A model generated the notes under the pieces. That model was not told the DNA's origin. It saw nothing but the letters and a program-made list of their open reading frames with translations, and ran no database searches. DNA of 64,000 nt from Fluviicola sp. (GTDB lineage Bacteria; Bacteroidota; Bacteroidia; Flavobacteriales_D; Crocinitomicaceae), in assembly GCA_002734065.2 (NCBI GenBank), contig NVXU02000025.1:124001-188000 (forward strand). Reading direction: 5' to 3'. This document shows positions 9,074 to 17,543 of this stretch, piece by piece. Both the position numbers and the translations under genes were made by a program. Position 1 is the first letter of the stretch; every line of letters begins with the position of its first letter.

Positions 9074-11128
9074 ATGACCAAAGACAAATACACAGTAACG
9101 GCCGCACTACCCTACGCTAACGGCCCCCTTCATTTAGGACACGTAGCAGGAGTTTACCTTCCATCGGATATTTTTGTTCGCTTTTTGCGCATGAACCATC
9201 ACGATGTCGCATTTATTTGCGGAAGCGATGAACATGGAGCAGCAATTACTTTGCGTGCTAAAAAAGAAGGAACAACACCTCAAGAAATCGTCGATAAATA
9301 CAACGGAATCATTGGAAAAGCATTCAACGATTTTGATATTTCTTTCGATATTTTTCACAGAACTTCTTCGCCAATTCATCATGAAACAGCGCAAGATTTC
9401 TTCAAGGTTTTGGAAGAAAAAGGTCATTTTACCAAAGAAACAAGTGAACAATATTACGACGAAGAATACAATCAGTTCTTAGCCGATAGATACATTACCG
9501 GAACTTGCCCAAAATGCCAAAGCGAGAATGCTTATGGCGACCAATGTGAGAAATGTGGGTCTGTATTGAGTCCGAATGACTTAATTAATCCAAAATCAAC
9601 ACTCACCGGGAACGTTCCAGTCTTAAAAACGACTTCTCACTGGTATTTGCCGATGCAAAATCACGAAGAATGGTTGACAAAATGGATCAAAGAAGGAAAA
9701 CTGGATGGAATTCAGCAACACGACCCGAAAAAATGGCGAAATCAAGTCACAGGACAGTGCATGTCATGGATAGATGGTGGTTTACGTCCTCGGGCAATGA
9801 CCAGAGATTTGGATTGGGGCGTAAAAGTTCCTGTTGAAGGTGGTGACGGAAAAGTGCTTTATGTTTGGTTAGATGCTCCGATAGGATACATTTCTGCCAC
9901 CAAACAATGGGCAAATGACAACAATAAAGATTGGAAAGATTACTGGACAGGCGATAGAAAATTGGTGCATTTCATTGGGAAAGACAACATCGTTTTTCAT
10001 GCGATTATCTTCCCTATTCTTTTAAAAGCACACGAAGGCTTAATTCTGCCAGACAATGTTCCGGCGTATGAGTTTTTGAACCTCGAAGGAGATAAATTCT
10101 CAACCTCCAGAAATTGGGCGGTTTGGTTGCACGAATACATCGAAGCGTATCCTGAGAAGATAGACGAACTGAAATATGTGCTCACTTCCATCGCTCCCGA
10201 GACAAAAGACAGTGAGTTTACCTGGAAAGAATACCAAACGCGAATTAATTCTGAATTGGCTGATATTTTAGGCAATTTTGTGAACAGAGCATTGGTTCTC
10301 ACGCAAAAATATTACGAAGGAGTTGTTCCAGAAAGAGGAGAATTAACGGATTTCGACAAGGATGTTTTGGCACAAATGGAAGCAATTCCAACAAAGATTT
10401 CAAAGCTCGTTTACAGTTATAAATTGAGAGAAGCGCAAGCAGAAGCAATGAATTTGGCTCGCTTAGGAAATAAATATTTAGCAGATACCGAACCTTGGAA
10501 GTTGATTAAAACCGATACCAAACGTGTTGAAACAATCATGAATATTGCCTTGCAAATCACAGCAAATTTAAGCGTTGTTTTGCAACCTTTCTTGCCAAAT
10601 ACCGCAGAGAAAATATCTGAATTCTTAGATTTCAAAAACACGGACTGGGAAGTTGCAGGTTCTGCCGATTTAATTTTAGGAGGTCATAAAACCAACAAAC
10701 CATCCATTCTTTTTCCTAAAATAGAGGATGAATTGGTCGAAAAAGAAGTCGCAAAATTAGAAGCATCAAAAATTGTTGAAATGGAGTGTAATGAACAAAA
10801 AGAAACCGTTGAATTCGACGATTTCATGAAGATGGACATCCGAACAGGGGTTATTTTGGAAGCAGAAAAGGTTAAAAAGGCAAATAAATTGTTGCAATTG
10901 CTAGTTGATACAGGTTTGGACAAAAGAACGATTATTTCAGGCATTGCAGAGCATTATTCTCCCGAAGAAATCATTGGGAAAAAAGTAAGCGTCCTCATGA
11001 ATCTTGCTCCACGGAAAATCAGAGGAGTAGAATCTCAAGGAATGATTTTAATGGCAGAAAACGAAAAGGGAGAATTGAGTTTTGTTGTGCCAGAGAAAGA
11101 ATTTGAAGCAGGTTGCGAGGTGAGGTAA
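9074..11128 (+). CDS. metG: Methionyl-tRNA synthetase
   Basis: 684 residues, full length for the long form. It activates methionine with ATP and loads it on tRNA-Met in the cytoplasm. The class I HIGH signature appears as HLGH (residues 20-23, within [14 protein letters not shown]). A zinc-binding knuckle with two CxxC pairs (CPKC ... CEKC) lies near residue 145. The KMSKS loop is present as KFSTS near residue 340, the form usual for MetRS. Residues from about 576 to the end form the C-terminal OB-fold tRNA-binding domain ([17 protein letters not shown]), which also dimerises the enzyme. The TAA stop overlaps the next ATG by one base. Confidence 0.97.
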   Translation: MTKDKYTVTAALPYANGPLHLGHVAGVYLPSDIFVRFLRMNHHDVAFICGSDEHGAAITLRAKKEGTTPQEIVDKYNGIIGKAFNDFDISFDIFHRTSSPIHHETAQDFFKVLEEKGHFTKETSEQYYDEEYNQFLADRYITGTCPKCQSENAYGDQCEKCGSVLSPNDLINPKSTLTGNVPVLKTTSHWYLPMQNHEEWLTKWIKEGKLDGIQQHDPKKWRNQVTGQCMSWIDGGLRPRAMTRDLDWGVKVPVEGGDGKVLYVWLDAPIGYISATKQWANDNNKDWKDYWTGDRKLVHFIGKDNIVFHAIIFPILLKAHEGLILPDNVPAYEFLNLEGDKFSTSRNWAVWLHEYIEAYPEKIDELKYVLTSIAPETKDSEFTWKEYQTRINSELADILGNFVNRALVLTQKYYEGVVPERGELTDFDKDVLAQMEAIPTKISKLVYSYKLREAQAEAMNLARLGNKYLADTEPWKLIKTDTKRVETIMNIALQITANLSVVLQPFLPNTAEKISEFLDFKNTDWEVAGSADLILGGHKTNKPSILFPKIEDELVEKEVAKLEASKIVEMECNEQKETVEFDDFMKMDIRTGVILEAEKVKKANKLLQLLVDTGLDKRTIISGIAEHYSPEEIIGKKVSVLMNLAPRKIRGVESQGMILMAENEKGELSFVVPEKEFEAGCEVR

Positions 11129-11478
11129 TGAATTATTCTCTAACTAAACAGCAAGTTTTATCCGAATTTGAATCCTCTTCATTCATTCTAAAAACGCAAC
11201 AACAAATTGCGAAAGATTTAGCTCCGTTTTCCATTGAATTTAACACTGATTTCGTGACAAATTCTCTTTTTTACGACGATATTCTCATCGAATTAGGGAA
11301 TAAACTTGCAGAATTAATGAAATTTGGAGAAACACAGTTCATGCAGTACCTCTACCAAGTTGATTTACCCGAAAAAGAATTTCTCAATCTTCTCAACGAC
11401 CCAAAATTTCTCCCGAAAATCAGCGAACTAATTCTGAGAAGGGAAGCATACAAAGTTTATCTGAGAGCAAAATTTTAG
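11128..11478 (+). CDS. Small conserved-looking protein of unknown function, coupled to metG
   Basis: 116 residues from the ATG at 11128, which overlaps the metG stop (TAATG). A TTG start at 11113 inside metG is possible but less likely. The sequence is soluble, with several predicted helices, many Leu/Phe and alternating charge; no signal peptide, membrane segment or catalytic motif is visible. The one-base overlap predicts translation by ribosomes finishing metG, so it should be made with the synthetase. A role in tRNA charging or in binding MetG is only an inference from position. I do not recognise the family. Confidence 0.75.
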   Translation: MNYSLTKQQVLSEFESSSFILKTQQQIAKDLAPFSIEFNTDFVTNSLFYDDILIELGNKLAELMKFGETQFMQYLYQVDLPEKEFLNLLNDPKFLPKISELILRREAYKVYLRAKF

Positions 11479-11638
11479 CTATTTTCATTAAACTCAAGTA
11501 TGTAATCTGCAAGTTGAACTTTCAATTTACATCCTTTATTTGTGTTGAATTTACTTTCTAAAGCATGTAAAAATTCATCTTTTATTTTTAATTTTTAATT
11601 TTTTTTAAGTTATTCTATCGCTAACCGTCCAAATTGTA

Positions 11639-11646
11639 TAAATTTG
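11639..11646 (+). promoter_or_regulatory. -7 promoter element for sucA
   Basis: TAAATTTG matches TAnnTTTG exactly, 24 bases before the sucA ATG at 11671. It overlaps the upstream in-frame TTG at 11644, arguing against that codon as start. The 11479-11638 gap is AT-rich with no other feature that I can support. Confidence 0.5.
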
Positions 11647-11670
11647 TTTAACACAATTGTGCACACTATA

Positions 11671-14397
11671 ATGGATAAAGTAACATACGTTGGCAATGCA
11701 GACGTAAATGCAGTTGACAACCTGTACGAAATGTACTTGAAAGACCCCGAAAGCGTTGATATCGGATGGCAAAAGTTTTTTGAAGGGTTCGACTTTGCGC
11801 GAACCAACTTCGAAGACGGCGGAGGAGTTCCAGAAAATTTCCAGAAAGAATTTAAGGTAATCAACCTAATTAATGGCTATCGAAATCGTGGGCATCTTTT
11901 TACACACACGAACCCTGTTCGAGACAGAAGAATATATACCCCATCTTTAGCAATCGAGAATTTTGGACTTTCTGAAGCTGATTTAGACACCGTTTTTCAA
12001 GTTGGAGAGGACATAGGAATGGGACCTGCTACTTTGCGTGCAATTGTGCAAGATTTAGAAGAAACCTACTGCCAATCAATCGGAATCGAGTACATGTACA
12101 TGCGTGAACCTGATCACATTGCTTGGTTTAAAAATTCAATAGAGTTAAGCAATAGACCACAATACGATAAGAAAAGAAAGTTGGAGATTTATGAGAAATT
12201 AAATCATGCAACTGGATTCGAATCATTCTTAGGTCGCAAATTTGTTGGGCAGAAAAGATTCTCCATAGAAGGATTGGAAGCATTGATTCCTGCAATGGAT
12301 GCACTGGTTCAAAAAGGAGCAGATTCTGGTGTTGAACATTTCATTGTTGGAATGGCGCACAGAGGAAGGTTGAATACATTGACCAATATCTTCGAAAAAA
12401 GACCCAAAGATATTCTGGCAGAATTTGAAGGAAAAGAATTTGACAAAGACGAACGTTTTGACGGCGATGTGAAATACCACCAAGGATTTACGTCTCGTGT
12501 GAAATCAAAAAAAGGAAAAGACATTGTTTTGACACTTGCGCCAAACCCTTCTCATTTAGAGGCTGTAAATCCTGTTGTGGAAGGTCTTGCAAGAGCAAAA
12601 GTTGACCATAAATTAGGCGGTGACCTGAAAAAAGTTTGCCCAATCTTAATTCATGGTGATGCTGCAATTGCAGGTCAAGGTGTCGTTTATGAAGTGGTGC
12701 AAATGGCACAGTTAGACGGCTACAAAACAGGTGGAACAATTCACATTGTCACCAACAATCAGGTTGGATTTACAACCAATTATTTAGACGGTCGCTCTTC
12801 TACTTACTGTACAGATGTTGCAAAAACAACACTTTGCCCCGTTTTTCATGTCAATGGAGACGATATTGAGGCAATTGTGCAAGTCATGGAAATGGCGATG
12901 GAATACCGCCAACATTTTAGCAGCGATATTTTCATTGATATTCTCGGCTATAGAAAATACGGACACAACGAAGGTGATGAACCTAAGTTTACTCAACCGA
13001 ATTTGTACAGTTTGATCGCCAAGCATCCAAATCCTCGTGATATTTACTTCAAGCAATTGGAGAAAGAAGGAATCATGACCAAAGACGATGCGAAGAAGAT
13101 GACGGACTCTTTCAATGAATATTTGGAAGCAGAATTGACCGAATCTCGCACGCAACAAATGGCAATGGTCCACGATTTCTTGAGCAACACTTGGAACGAT
13201 TTTCGCCATGGAACTGACAAAGATTTTGAAAAATCACCTACAACGGGTGTTTCTAAAAAGAAATTGCTTGCATTGGGAGAAAAATTATCAACCTTGCCTG
13301 AAGGAAAGAAATATTTCCGGAAAATTTCGAAGATTTTTAAAGACAGAGCCAATCAAATTAAAGAAGACCGATTGGATTGGGGTTCTGCTGAAATGTTGGC
13401 TTATGCAACCTTGCTAGACGAAGGTCATCCTGTTCGTATTTCTGGACAAGATGTAGAAAGAGGGACATTCTCTCACCGTCACGCAGTGGTAAAAACAGAA
13501 GACACAGAAGAAGAAATTATTACCTTGAATAACCTTTCTGCAAAACAAGCACCCTTCACAATTTACAACTCATTCTTATCAGAATACGGTGTTTTAGGTT
13601 ATGAATACGGCTATTCTTTGGCAAGTCCAAACGGATTAACAATTTGGGAAGCGCAATTCGGTGATTTTTACAACGGCGCTCAAATTGTGGTCGATCAATT
13701 CATCACGGCAGGTGAAGATAAATGGTCAACGCAAAGTGGTTTGGTGATGTTGCTGCCTCACGGTTACGAAGGCCAAGGTGCAGAACATTCTTCAGGGAGA
13801 ATGGAGCGCTTTTTACAGCAATGTGCCGATTTGAACATACAAATTTGTAATACATCAACTCCTGCCAATCATTTTCACTTGTTAAGAAGACAAATGAAGC
13901 GTGATTTCAGAAAACCATTGGTGGTATTCTCTCCAAAGATGTTATTGCGCTATCCTAAAGCGGTTTCTTCTCTTGATGAAATGGCAAAAGGCGGATTCCA
14001 AGAGGTCATTGACGATGCAACAGCAAAGGTGGCGAATATTGATACGGTTGTTTTTGTTTCGGGTAAATTCTACTACGAAGCAAAAGAAAAAGCGGAAGAG
14101 TTAGGTGCAGATAACATGGCATTTGTCCGTGTAGAGCAGTTATATCCTCTTCCAAAAATACAAATCGATGCCATTCTGAAGAAATATAAGAATGCAAAGA
14201 ATGTCATCTGGGCACAAGAAGAACCTGAAAACATGGGAGCTTGGAGATACATGGCAATGGCATTGAGAGAGAAAAACCTCATCGGAATTTCTCGTTACGC
14301 ATCGGCTGCATCCGCGGAAGGTTCGCATGATTTGCACAAAAGAAGATTAGAACGTTTGTTCAACGAATTATTTGCATACGCAAAAGTTAAAGCTTAA
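11671..14397 (+). CDS. sucA: 2-oxoglutarate dehydrogenase E1 component
   Basis: 908 residues from the ATG at 11671. It decarboxylates 2-oxoglutarate with thiamine diphosphate and passes the succinyl group to the lipoyl arm of SucB in the TCA cycle. Visible family features are the N-terminal segment that contacts E2, the thiamine-diphosphate region with GMAHRGRLN near residue 226 and GDAAIAGQG near 328, the HNEGDEPKF loop near 431, and the C-terminal transketolase-like pyrimidine and C domains (AEHSSGRMERFLQ, WAQEEPENMGAW). The length is normal for the family. sucB follows after 24 bases, so the two are almost certainly one operon; a separate E3 (lpd) gene is not in the window. Confidence 0.97.
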   Translation: MDKVTYVGNADVNAVDNLYEMYLKDPESVDIGWQKFFEGFDFARTNFEDGGGVPENFQKEFKVINLINGYRNRGHLFTHTNPVRDRRIYTPSLAIENFGLSEADLDTVFQVGEDIGMGPATLRAIVQDLEETYCQSIGIEYMYMREPDHIAWFKNSIELSNRPQYDKKRKLEIYEKLNHATGFESFLGRKFVGQKRFSIEGLEALIPAMDALVQKGADSGVEHFIVGMAHRGRLNTLTNIFEKRPKDILAEFEGKEFDKDERFDGDVKYHQGFTSRVKSKKGKDIVLTLAPNPSHLEAVNPVVEGLARAKVDHKLGGDLKKVCPILIHGDAAIAGQGVVYEVVQMAQLDGYKTGGTIHIVTNNQVGFTTNYLDGRSSTYCTDVAKTTLCPVFHVNGDDIEAIVQVMEMAMEYRQHFSSDIFIDILGYRKYGHNEGDEPKFTQPNLYSLIAKHPNPRDIYFKQLEKEGIMTKDDAKKMTDSFNEYLEAELTESRTQQMAMVHDFLSNTWNDFRHGTDKDFEKSPTTGVSKKKLLALGEKLSTLPEGKKYFRKISKIFKDRANQIKEDRLDWGSAEMLAYATLLDEGHPVRISGQDVERGTFSHRHAVVKTEDTEEEIITLNNLSAKQAPFTIYNSFLSEYGVLGYEYGYSLASPNGLTIWEAQFGDFYNGAQIVVDQFITAGEDKWSTQSGLVMLLPHGYEGQGAEHSSGRMERFLQQCADLNIQICNTSTPANHFHLLRRQMKRDFRKPLVVFSPKMLLRYPKAVSSLDEMAKGGFQEVIDDATAKVANIDTVVFVSGKFYYEAKEKAEELGADNMAFVRVEQLYPLPKIQIDAILKKYKNAKNVIWAQEEPENMGAWRYMAMALREKNLIGISRYASAASAEGSHDLHKRRLERLFNELFAYAKVKA

Positions 14398-14421
14398 TAA
14401 AAGAATTAATACAGTAAGATT

Positions 14422-15696
14422 ATGGCAGTATTAGAAATGAAAGTACCAAGTCCTGGAGAATCAATCTCAGAAGTTGAAATTGCGCAATGGCTAGTAGAAG
14501 ATGGTGATTATGTAGAGAAAGACCAAGCAATCGCAGAGGTTGATTCTGACAAGGCAACTTTAGAATTGCCCGCAGAAGAAAGTGGAACCATCACGTTTAA
14601 AGCAGAAGATGGCGACACGGTTGCTGTTGGTGCAGTGGTGTGTTTGATTGATACTTCTGCTGAGAAACCAGCAGACTTTGTTTCGGCAGAGGTAGCAGAA
14701 GAACCAGCGGTTGTCGATACTGCGGTCACTGAGCCTGTCGAAGTGAAAGCAGTTGAGAAAAAAGCGCCGAGTCCTGATCCAGTTGCAAAGAAATCGTATG
14801 CATCTGGCACGCCTTCTGTTGCAGCAGCTAAAATAATGTCTGAGAACGGTATTTCTTCCAACCAATTAAACGGCACTGGCAAAGACGGTCGTATTACCAA
14901 GCAAGATGTTGTGGCGGCAATGGCTGGAGGATTCTCCGCTTCTGATGCAGTTGGCTGGGGAGGTACTCGAAATACAGAACCTAAGAAAATGTCATTGATG
15001 CGTCGCAAGATTGCAGAACGTTTGGTGGCCGTGAAGAATGAAACAGCGATGTTAACGACTTTCAACGAGGTCGATATGAAACCAATCATGGATCTTCGCG
15101 CGAAATACAAAAAAGCATTCATCGAGCACCACGAAGTGAATTTAGGATTCATGTCCTTCTTCACAAAGGCAGTTACTGAAGCATTGAACCTCTTCCCTAC
15201 TGTTAATTCTCAGATTGAAGGCAAAGAAATGATTTTGCACGACTACGCAGATATAGGAATTGCCGTTTCATCTCCAAAAGGGTTAATGGTTCCTGTTGTG
15301 CGCAATGCAGAACAAATGACCTTGGCAGAAATAGAAAGAGAAATCAAACGATTGGCAATCAAAGCGAGAGATGGAAAAATCACTCCCGACGAAATGACGG
15401 GTGGAACATTTACAATCACCAATGGTGGTGTATTTGGTTCTATGTTGTCAACGCCAATTATCAATCCTCCACAATCTGCCATTTTAGGAATGCACAACAT
15501 CGTTCAGCGACCAGTTGCAATTAATGGAAAGGTAGAAATTAGACCAATTATGTTTGTGGCATTGTCTTATGACCATCGAGTGATTGACGGCAAAGAATCG
15601 GTTAGTTTCTTAGTGAAGGTAAAAGAGATGTTGGAGAATCCAGAAAGAATGATATTTGGCTCTAAAGATCCGGTGGAGGTGCTTTTGGGGTTGTAG
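14422..15696 (+). CDS. sucB: Dihydrolipoyllysine succinyltransferase, E2 of 2-oxoglutarate dehydrogenase
   Basis: 424 residues. It transfers succinyl groups from E1 to CoA and forms the core of the complex. Residues 1-75 are the lipoyl domain with the modified Lys44 in DSDKATL. A flexible Ala/Pro/Val linker (about 80-125) leads to the E3-binding domain (about 128-165, with [11 protein letters not shown]). The C-terminal catalytic domain ends with the active-site DHRVIDG, with His385 and Asp389. Part of the linker (TEPVEV, residues 102-107) is encoded by a widespread intergenic-type palindromic repeat that has entered in frame. It is co-transcribed with sucA. Confidence 0.97.
   Translation: MAVLEMKVPSPGESISEVEIAQWLVEDGDYVEKDQAIAEVDSDKATLELPAEESGTITFKAEDGDTVAVGAVVCLIDTSAEKPADFVSAEVAEEPAVVDTAVTEPVEVKAVEKKAPSPDPVAKKSYASGTPSVAAAKIMSENGISSNQLNGTGKDGRITKQDVVAAMAGGFSASDAVGWGGTRNTEPKKMSLMRRKIAERLVAVKNETAMLTTFNEVDMKPIMDLRAKYKKAFIEHHEVNLGFMSFFTKAVTEALNLFPTVNSQIEGKEMILHDYADIGIAVSSPKGLMVPVVRNAEQMTLAEIEREIKRLAIKARDGKITPDEMTGGTFTITNGGVFGSMLSTPIINPPQSAILGMHNIVQRPVAINGKVEIRPIMFVALSYDHRVIDGKESVSFLVKVKEMLENPERMIFGSKDPVEVLLGL
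14724..14745 (+). repeat. REP-type repeat in frame in the sucB linker
   Basis: The core CACTGAGCCTGTCGAAGTG (14727-14745) matches the CTTCGACAGGCTCAGTG element that I know from general familiarity as dispersed in many bacterial genomes, usually between genes. Here it adds TEPVEV to a flexible linker, where an insertion would be tolerated. Confidence 0.65.
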
Positions 15697-15782
15697 AATC
15701 TAAGTTTAAGAAAATTGAAGCGTTGTTGAGGAATTGATGACGCTTTTTTTGGATATTTGGGCGATATAATCCTTCACTTTTG

Positions 15783-15895
15783 CCCCCCTCCGAAGGAGGA
15801 AGCACATACCTGTTAAAAAAATACTTGAAATTTAATTTGAGTTTATAAAATCATTATTTCTTGAACGCATACAACTATCAACATCTTCAGCTATC
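15783..15895 (+). repeat. C-rich REP-like repeat, copy A
   Basis: This is one of two direct copies of a unit of about 112 bp. It begins with a C-rich hairpin (CCTCC-GAA-GGAGG at 15787-15799), then CATACCTGTTAAAAAA, TTGAAATTTAATTTGAG, TTATTTCTTGA and TATCAACA-CTTCA-CTATC. The hairpin bases differ from copy B, but pairing is kept by matching changes on both arms. The 15697-16016 gap holds only copies A and B. Confidence 0.85.
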
Positions 15896-16017
15896 CTCCC
15901 CCTAGCCCCCTCCAAAGGGGGAAGCCCATACCTGTTAAAAAATCGTTTGAAATTTAATTTGAGTTTATAAACCTGTTATTTCTTGACTCCTTTCACTTAT
16001 CAACAACTTCACCTATC
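15893..16017 (+). repeat. C-rich REP-like repeat, copy B
   Basis: The direct repeat of copy A, with 10 extra C-rich bases in front. The hairpin is CCCCCT-CCAA-AGGGGG at 15906-15921. Bases 15893-15924 are an exact inverted copy of 16023-16054 (copy C), giving a 32-bp perfect inverted repeat with a 98-base spacer. It ends at the DUF559 stop codon. Confidence 0.9.
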
Positions 16018-16442
16018 TACTTCTTCCCCCTTTGGAGGGGGCTAGGGGGAGGATTTGATAAAGAAACATCGCTTTTCTCTCCTTTCAAACAGTAAATCGC
16101 ATGTGCAATCGCAGAATACACTTCTGCTATATTATTAATTACTTCTCCTTCTCCAAACCGAAGAAAGCTAAATCCTAATTCTTCCAATTTTCTTTGCCGT
16201 TTTGCATCATATTCTCCCTTATTAAAATGGGAGTTTCCATCAATCTCAATAATTAAGTTTATTTCTTGAGAAAGAAAATCAACGATGTAATTGTGAATAG
16301 GACGTTGCCTTTTGAACTTTACACCCATTTTATTTCTACATAGCAAAGCTCTCCAAAGATACTTTTCAGCTTTAGAAATAGAAGTTGTTCTTAGTTCTGT
16401 AGCGAAGCTTTTTAGGTGTTTGTTGTAGTGGTGGTTTTTCAT
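16017..16442 (-). CDS. DUF559-family (Vsr-like, PD-(D/E)XK) endonuclease-domain protein
   Basis: 141 residues. The fold resembles the very-short-patch-repair endonuclease group: the segments RQRPIHNYIVDF (about 64-75) and LIIEIDGNSHF (about 84-94) carry the usual acidic Asp and Glu/Asp positions, with a helix KRQRKLEELGF and strand FLRFGEGEV after them. The expected activity is DNA nicking or cleavage; nobody can read the target from sequence. The last 13 residues, NPPPSPLQRGKK and neighbours, are encoded by repeat copy C, so the natural C-terminus has been replaced or extended by the repeat. Copy D lies inverted 55 bases before its start, so the gene sits between inverted repeats. The sequence TTCTTATTTAAGTT just upstream also occurs twice before fic. 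Confidence 0.8.
   Translation of the reverse strand: MKNHHYNKHLKSFATELRTTSISKAEKYLWRALLCRNKMGVKFKRQRPIHNYIVDFLSQEINLIIEIDGNSHFNKGEYDAKRQRKLEELGFSFLRFGEGEVINNIAEVYSAIAHAIYCLKGEKSDVSLSNPPPSPLQRGKK
16023..16054 (-). repeat. C-rich repeat copy C, forming the 3' end of the DUF559 gene
   Basis: This is the exact inverse of 15893-15924, read on the minus strand as AATCCTCCCCCTAGCCCCC and onward, and translated as NPPPSPLQRGK. The stop codon follows directly, in the flanking sequence. Confidence 0.9.
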
Positions 16443-16444
16443 CT

Positions 16445-16458
16445 TTCTTATTTAAGTT
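16445..16458 (-). promoter_or_regulatory. Operator-like 14-mer before the DUF559 gene
   Basis: TTCTTATTTAAGTT (plus-strand reading) ends two bases before the DUF559 start codon and is identical to 17436-17449 and 17477-17490 in front of fic. It contains the small dyad CTTA-TT-TAAG, so it could bind a regulator dimer. Confidence 0.45.
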
Positions 16459-16496
16459 AAGAAAAAATGTACGATAAAAATTGATTGTGTAAATAA

Positions 16497-16567
16497 ATCC
16501 TCCCCCTCTGTCCCCCTCCAAAGGGGGAAGCCCATACCTGTTAAAAAAAATCGTTTGAAAATTTAAA
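16497..16567 (+). repeat. C-rich REP-like repeat, copy D
   Basis: It shares the C-rich hairpin and CCCATACCTGTTAAAAAA-TCGTTTGAAA with copy B, then diverges after TTTAAAA. It lies between the divergent DUF559 and lipoprotein genes. An antisense open frame across it is not a gene. Confidence 0.88.
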
Positions 16568-16639
16568 ACCCGAGCGTTTTGGCTATATTTACAGTGCAGA
16601 TGTGTGATAATAGCATGTCGAACTTCAAACAAAAAATAG

Positions 16640-17425
16640 ATGGTCAAATTTTTATCCATTTTCAATCTGATTTTCCTTATTTCGTGTCAGTCTAATCACT
16701 CGATAATAAAGGAGCACGTCAAGATACAAGTCTATACATACGAACACGAAGGAGAAACAAAGGCATCTGCCATGCCAGAGCTTAAAAAAGCAAGTAATTT
16801 GATAGACTACGAACGAAGGTTTGAGTATCTTCTTATAAATGTGTCTGAAATTCACCTTTCTCAAAAATCAGAAAAAAGAAAAGAAATTTGGAGTTTATAC
16901 CCAGATACTATAAAGCTCAAGCGAAGCTATCTAAAGGAGTATGCCAAGGATGAAAAGTTGGTCAACTATTTTGAAAAATCAAGTGCCGCTATCATTAATC
17001 CTGCTATTGAAGCAACTGAGACCTACAGCGTGGATGAACTAATGGAAGTTGCTTCAAAATTCTTCTATTGCGACAAAGTTTTCCCTGATACGACTATCCA
17101 AACACATGTCTGTATCGGCTTAAATGGAGTCAGTGAAGCAAATTGGAGCAAGGATTATACATTGCTCGAAGCATTCTGCTACGAAGGCATTTTTTATGAC
17201 TTTGACAACGATACATCCCAAATTTATGAATCCTACAGTTCTGAGAGGATAGAAGCGTGTCAAAAACACAAAACATCGATTACAACCTTAGAAAAATATC
17301 TGGAAGATGTAAGAAAAGAACTATTCTATCGAATGAAGTCTGACCCTGTTTTAAAAAGAAAACTTTTGGAATATTACGAAAAAAACAAACCGAATCTTGC
17401 GTTTAAAGTCATCGAATCAACTTAA
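16640..17425 (+). CDS. Putative lipoprotein, unknown function
   Basis: 261 residues. The N-terminus MVKFLSIFNLIFLISC is a lipoprotein signal with acylated Cys16. The body is largely helical, rich in Glu, Lys and Tyr, with a few Cys (FFYCDKVF, HVCIGLNG, EAFCYEG) and a C-terminal coiled-looking helix that ends KVIEST. I recognise no family. It should sit in the envelope. It lies between the DUF559 element and fic, with no visible operon partner, and belongs to the accessory patch. Transcription may continue toward fic, since no terminator is visible, but the AT-rich dyads between them suggest independent control of fic. Confidence 0.7.
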   Translation: MVKFLSIFNLIFLISCQSNHSIIKEHVKIQVYTYEHEGETKASAMPELKKASNLIDYERRFEYLLINVSEIHLSQKSEKRKEIWSLYPDTIKLKRSYLKEYAKDEKLVNYFEKSSAAIINPAIEATETYSVDELMEVASKFFYCDKVFPDTTIQTHVCIGLNGVSEANWSKDYTLLEAFCYEGIFYDFDNDTSQIYESYSSERIEACQKHKTSITTLEKYLEDVRKELFYRMKSDPVLKRKLLEYYEKNKPNLAFKVIEST

Positions 17426-17435
17426 TTAGAAGGTT

Positions 17436-17536
17436 TTCTTATTTAAGTTTTTTTCATTTTTCTTAAATAGCAGCTATTCTTATTTAAGTTTTTTGTGTTT
17501 TTATTAAATAAGGGCTACCTTTACTTAAACGTTAAG
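17436..17536 (+). promoter_or_regulatory. Tandem AT-rich dyads before fic (candidate operator)
   Basis: Two tandem units of about 41 bp each contain TTCTTATTTAAG, a T-rich spacer and a partly complementary CTTAAATAG or ATTAAATAAG. A third dyad, CTTAA-ACG-TTAAG, lies at 17524-17536, seven bases before the fic ATG. The Fic protein has a C-terminal winged-helix-like region, so binding of its own product here is plausible but unproven. Confidence 0.5.
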
Positions 17537-17543
17537 AACAATT

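Larger units (their letters stand above)
16023..16530 (-). mobile_element. Putative minimal element: DUF559 gene between inverted C-rich repeats
   Basis: Copies C (16023-16054) and D (16497-16530) are 32-34 bp inverted repeats, differing only by TAG versus TCTGT, that bracket the nuclease gene in about 508 bp. Together with solo copies A and B this resembles a mobile or REP-spreading unit. No transposase or target-site duplication can be recognised, so mobility is an inference. Confidence 0.45.

Noticed and set aside
12784-13209. 141-codon minus-strand frame inside sucA
   Set aside because: Fully antisense to a well-conserved enzyme gene.
16372-16665. 97-codon minus-strand frame across repeat copy D
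   Set aside because: Its middle is the translated C-rich repeat and it overlaps the DUF559 promoter and two gene starts; no coding signature.
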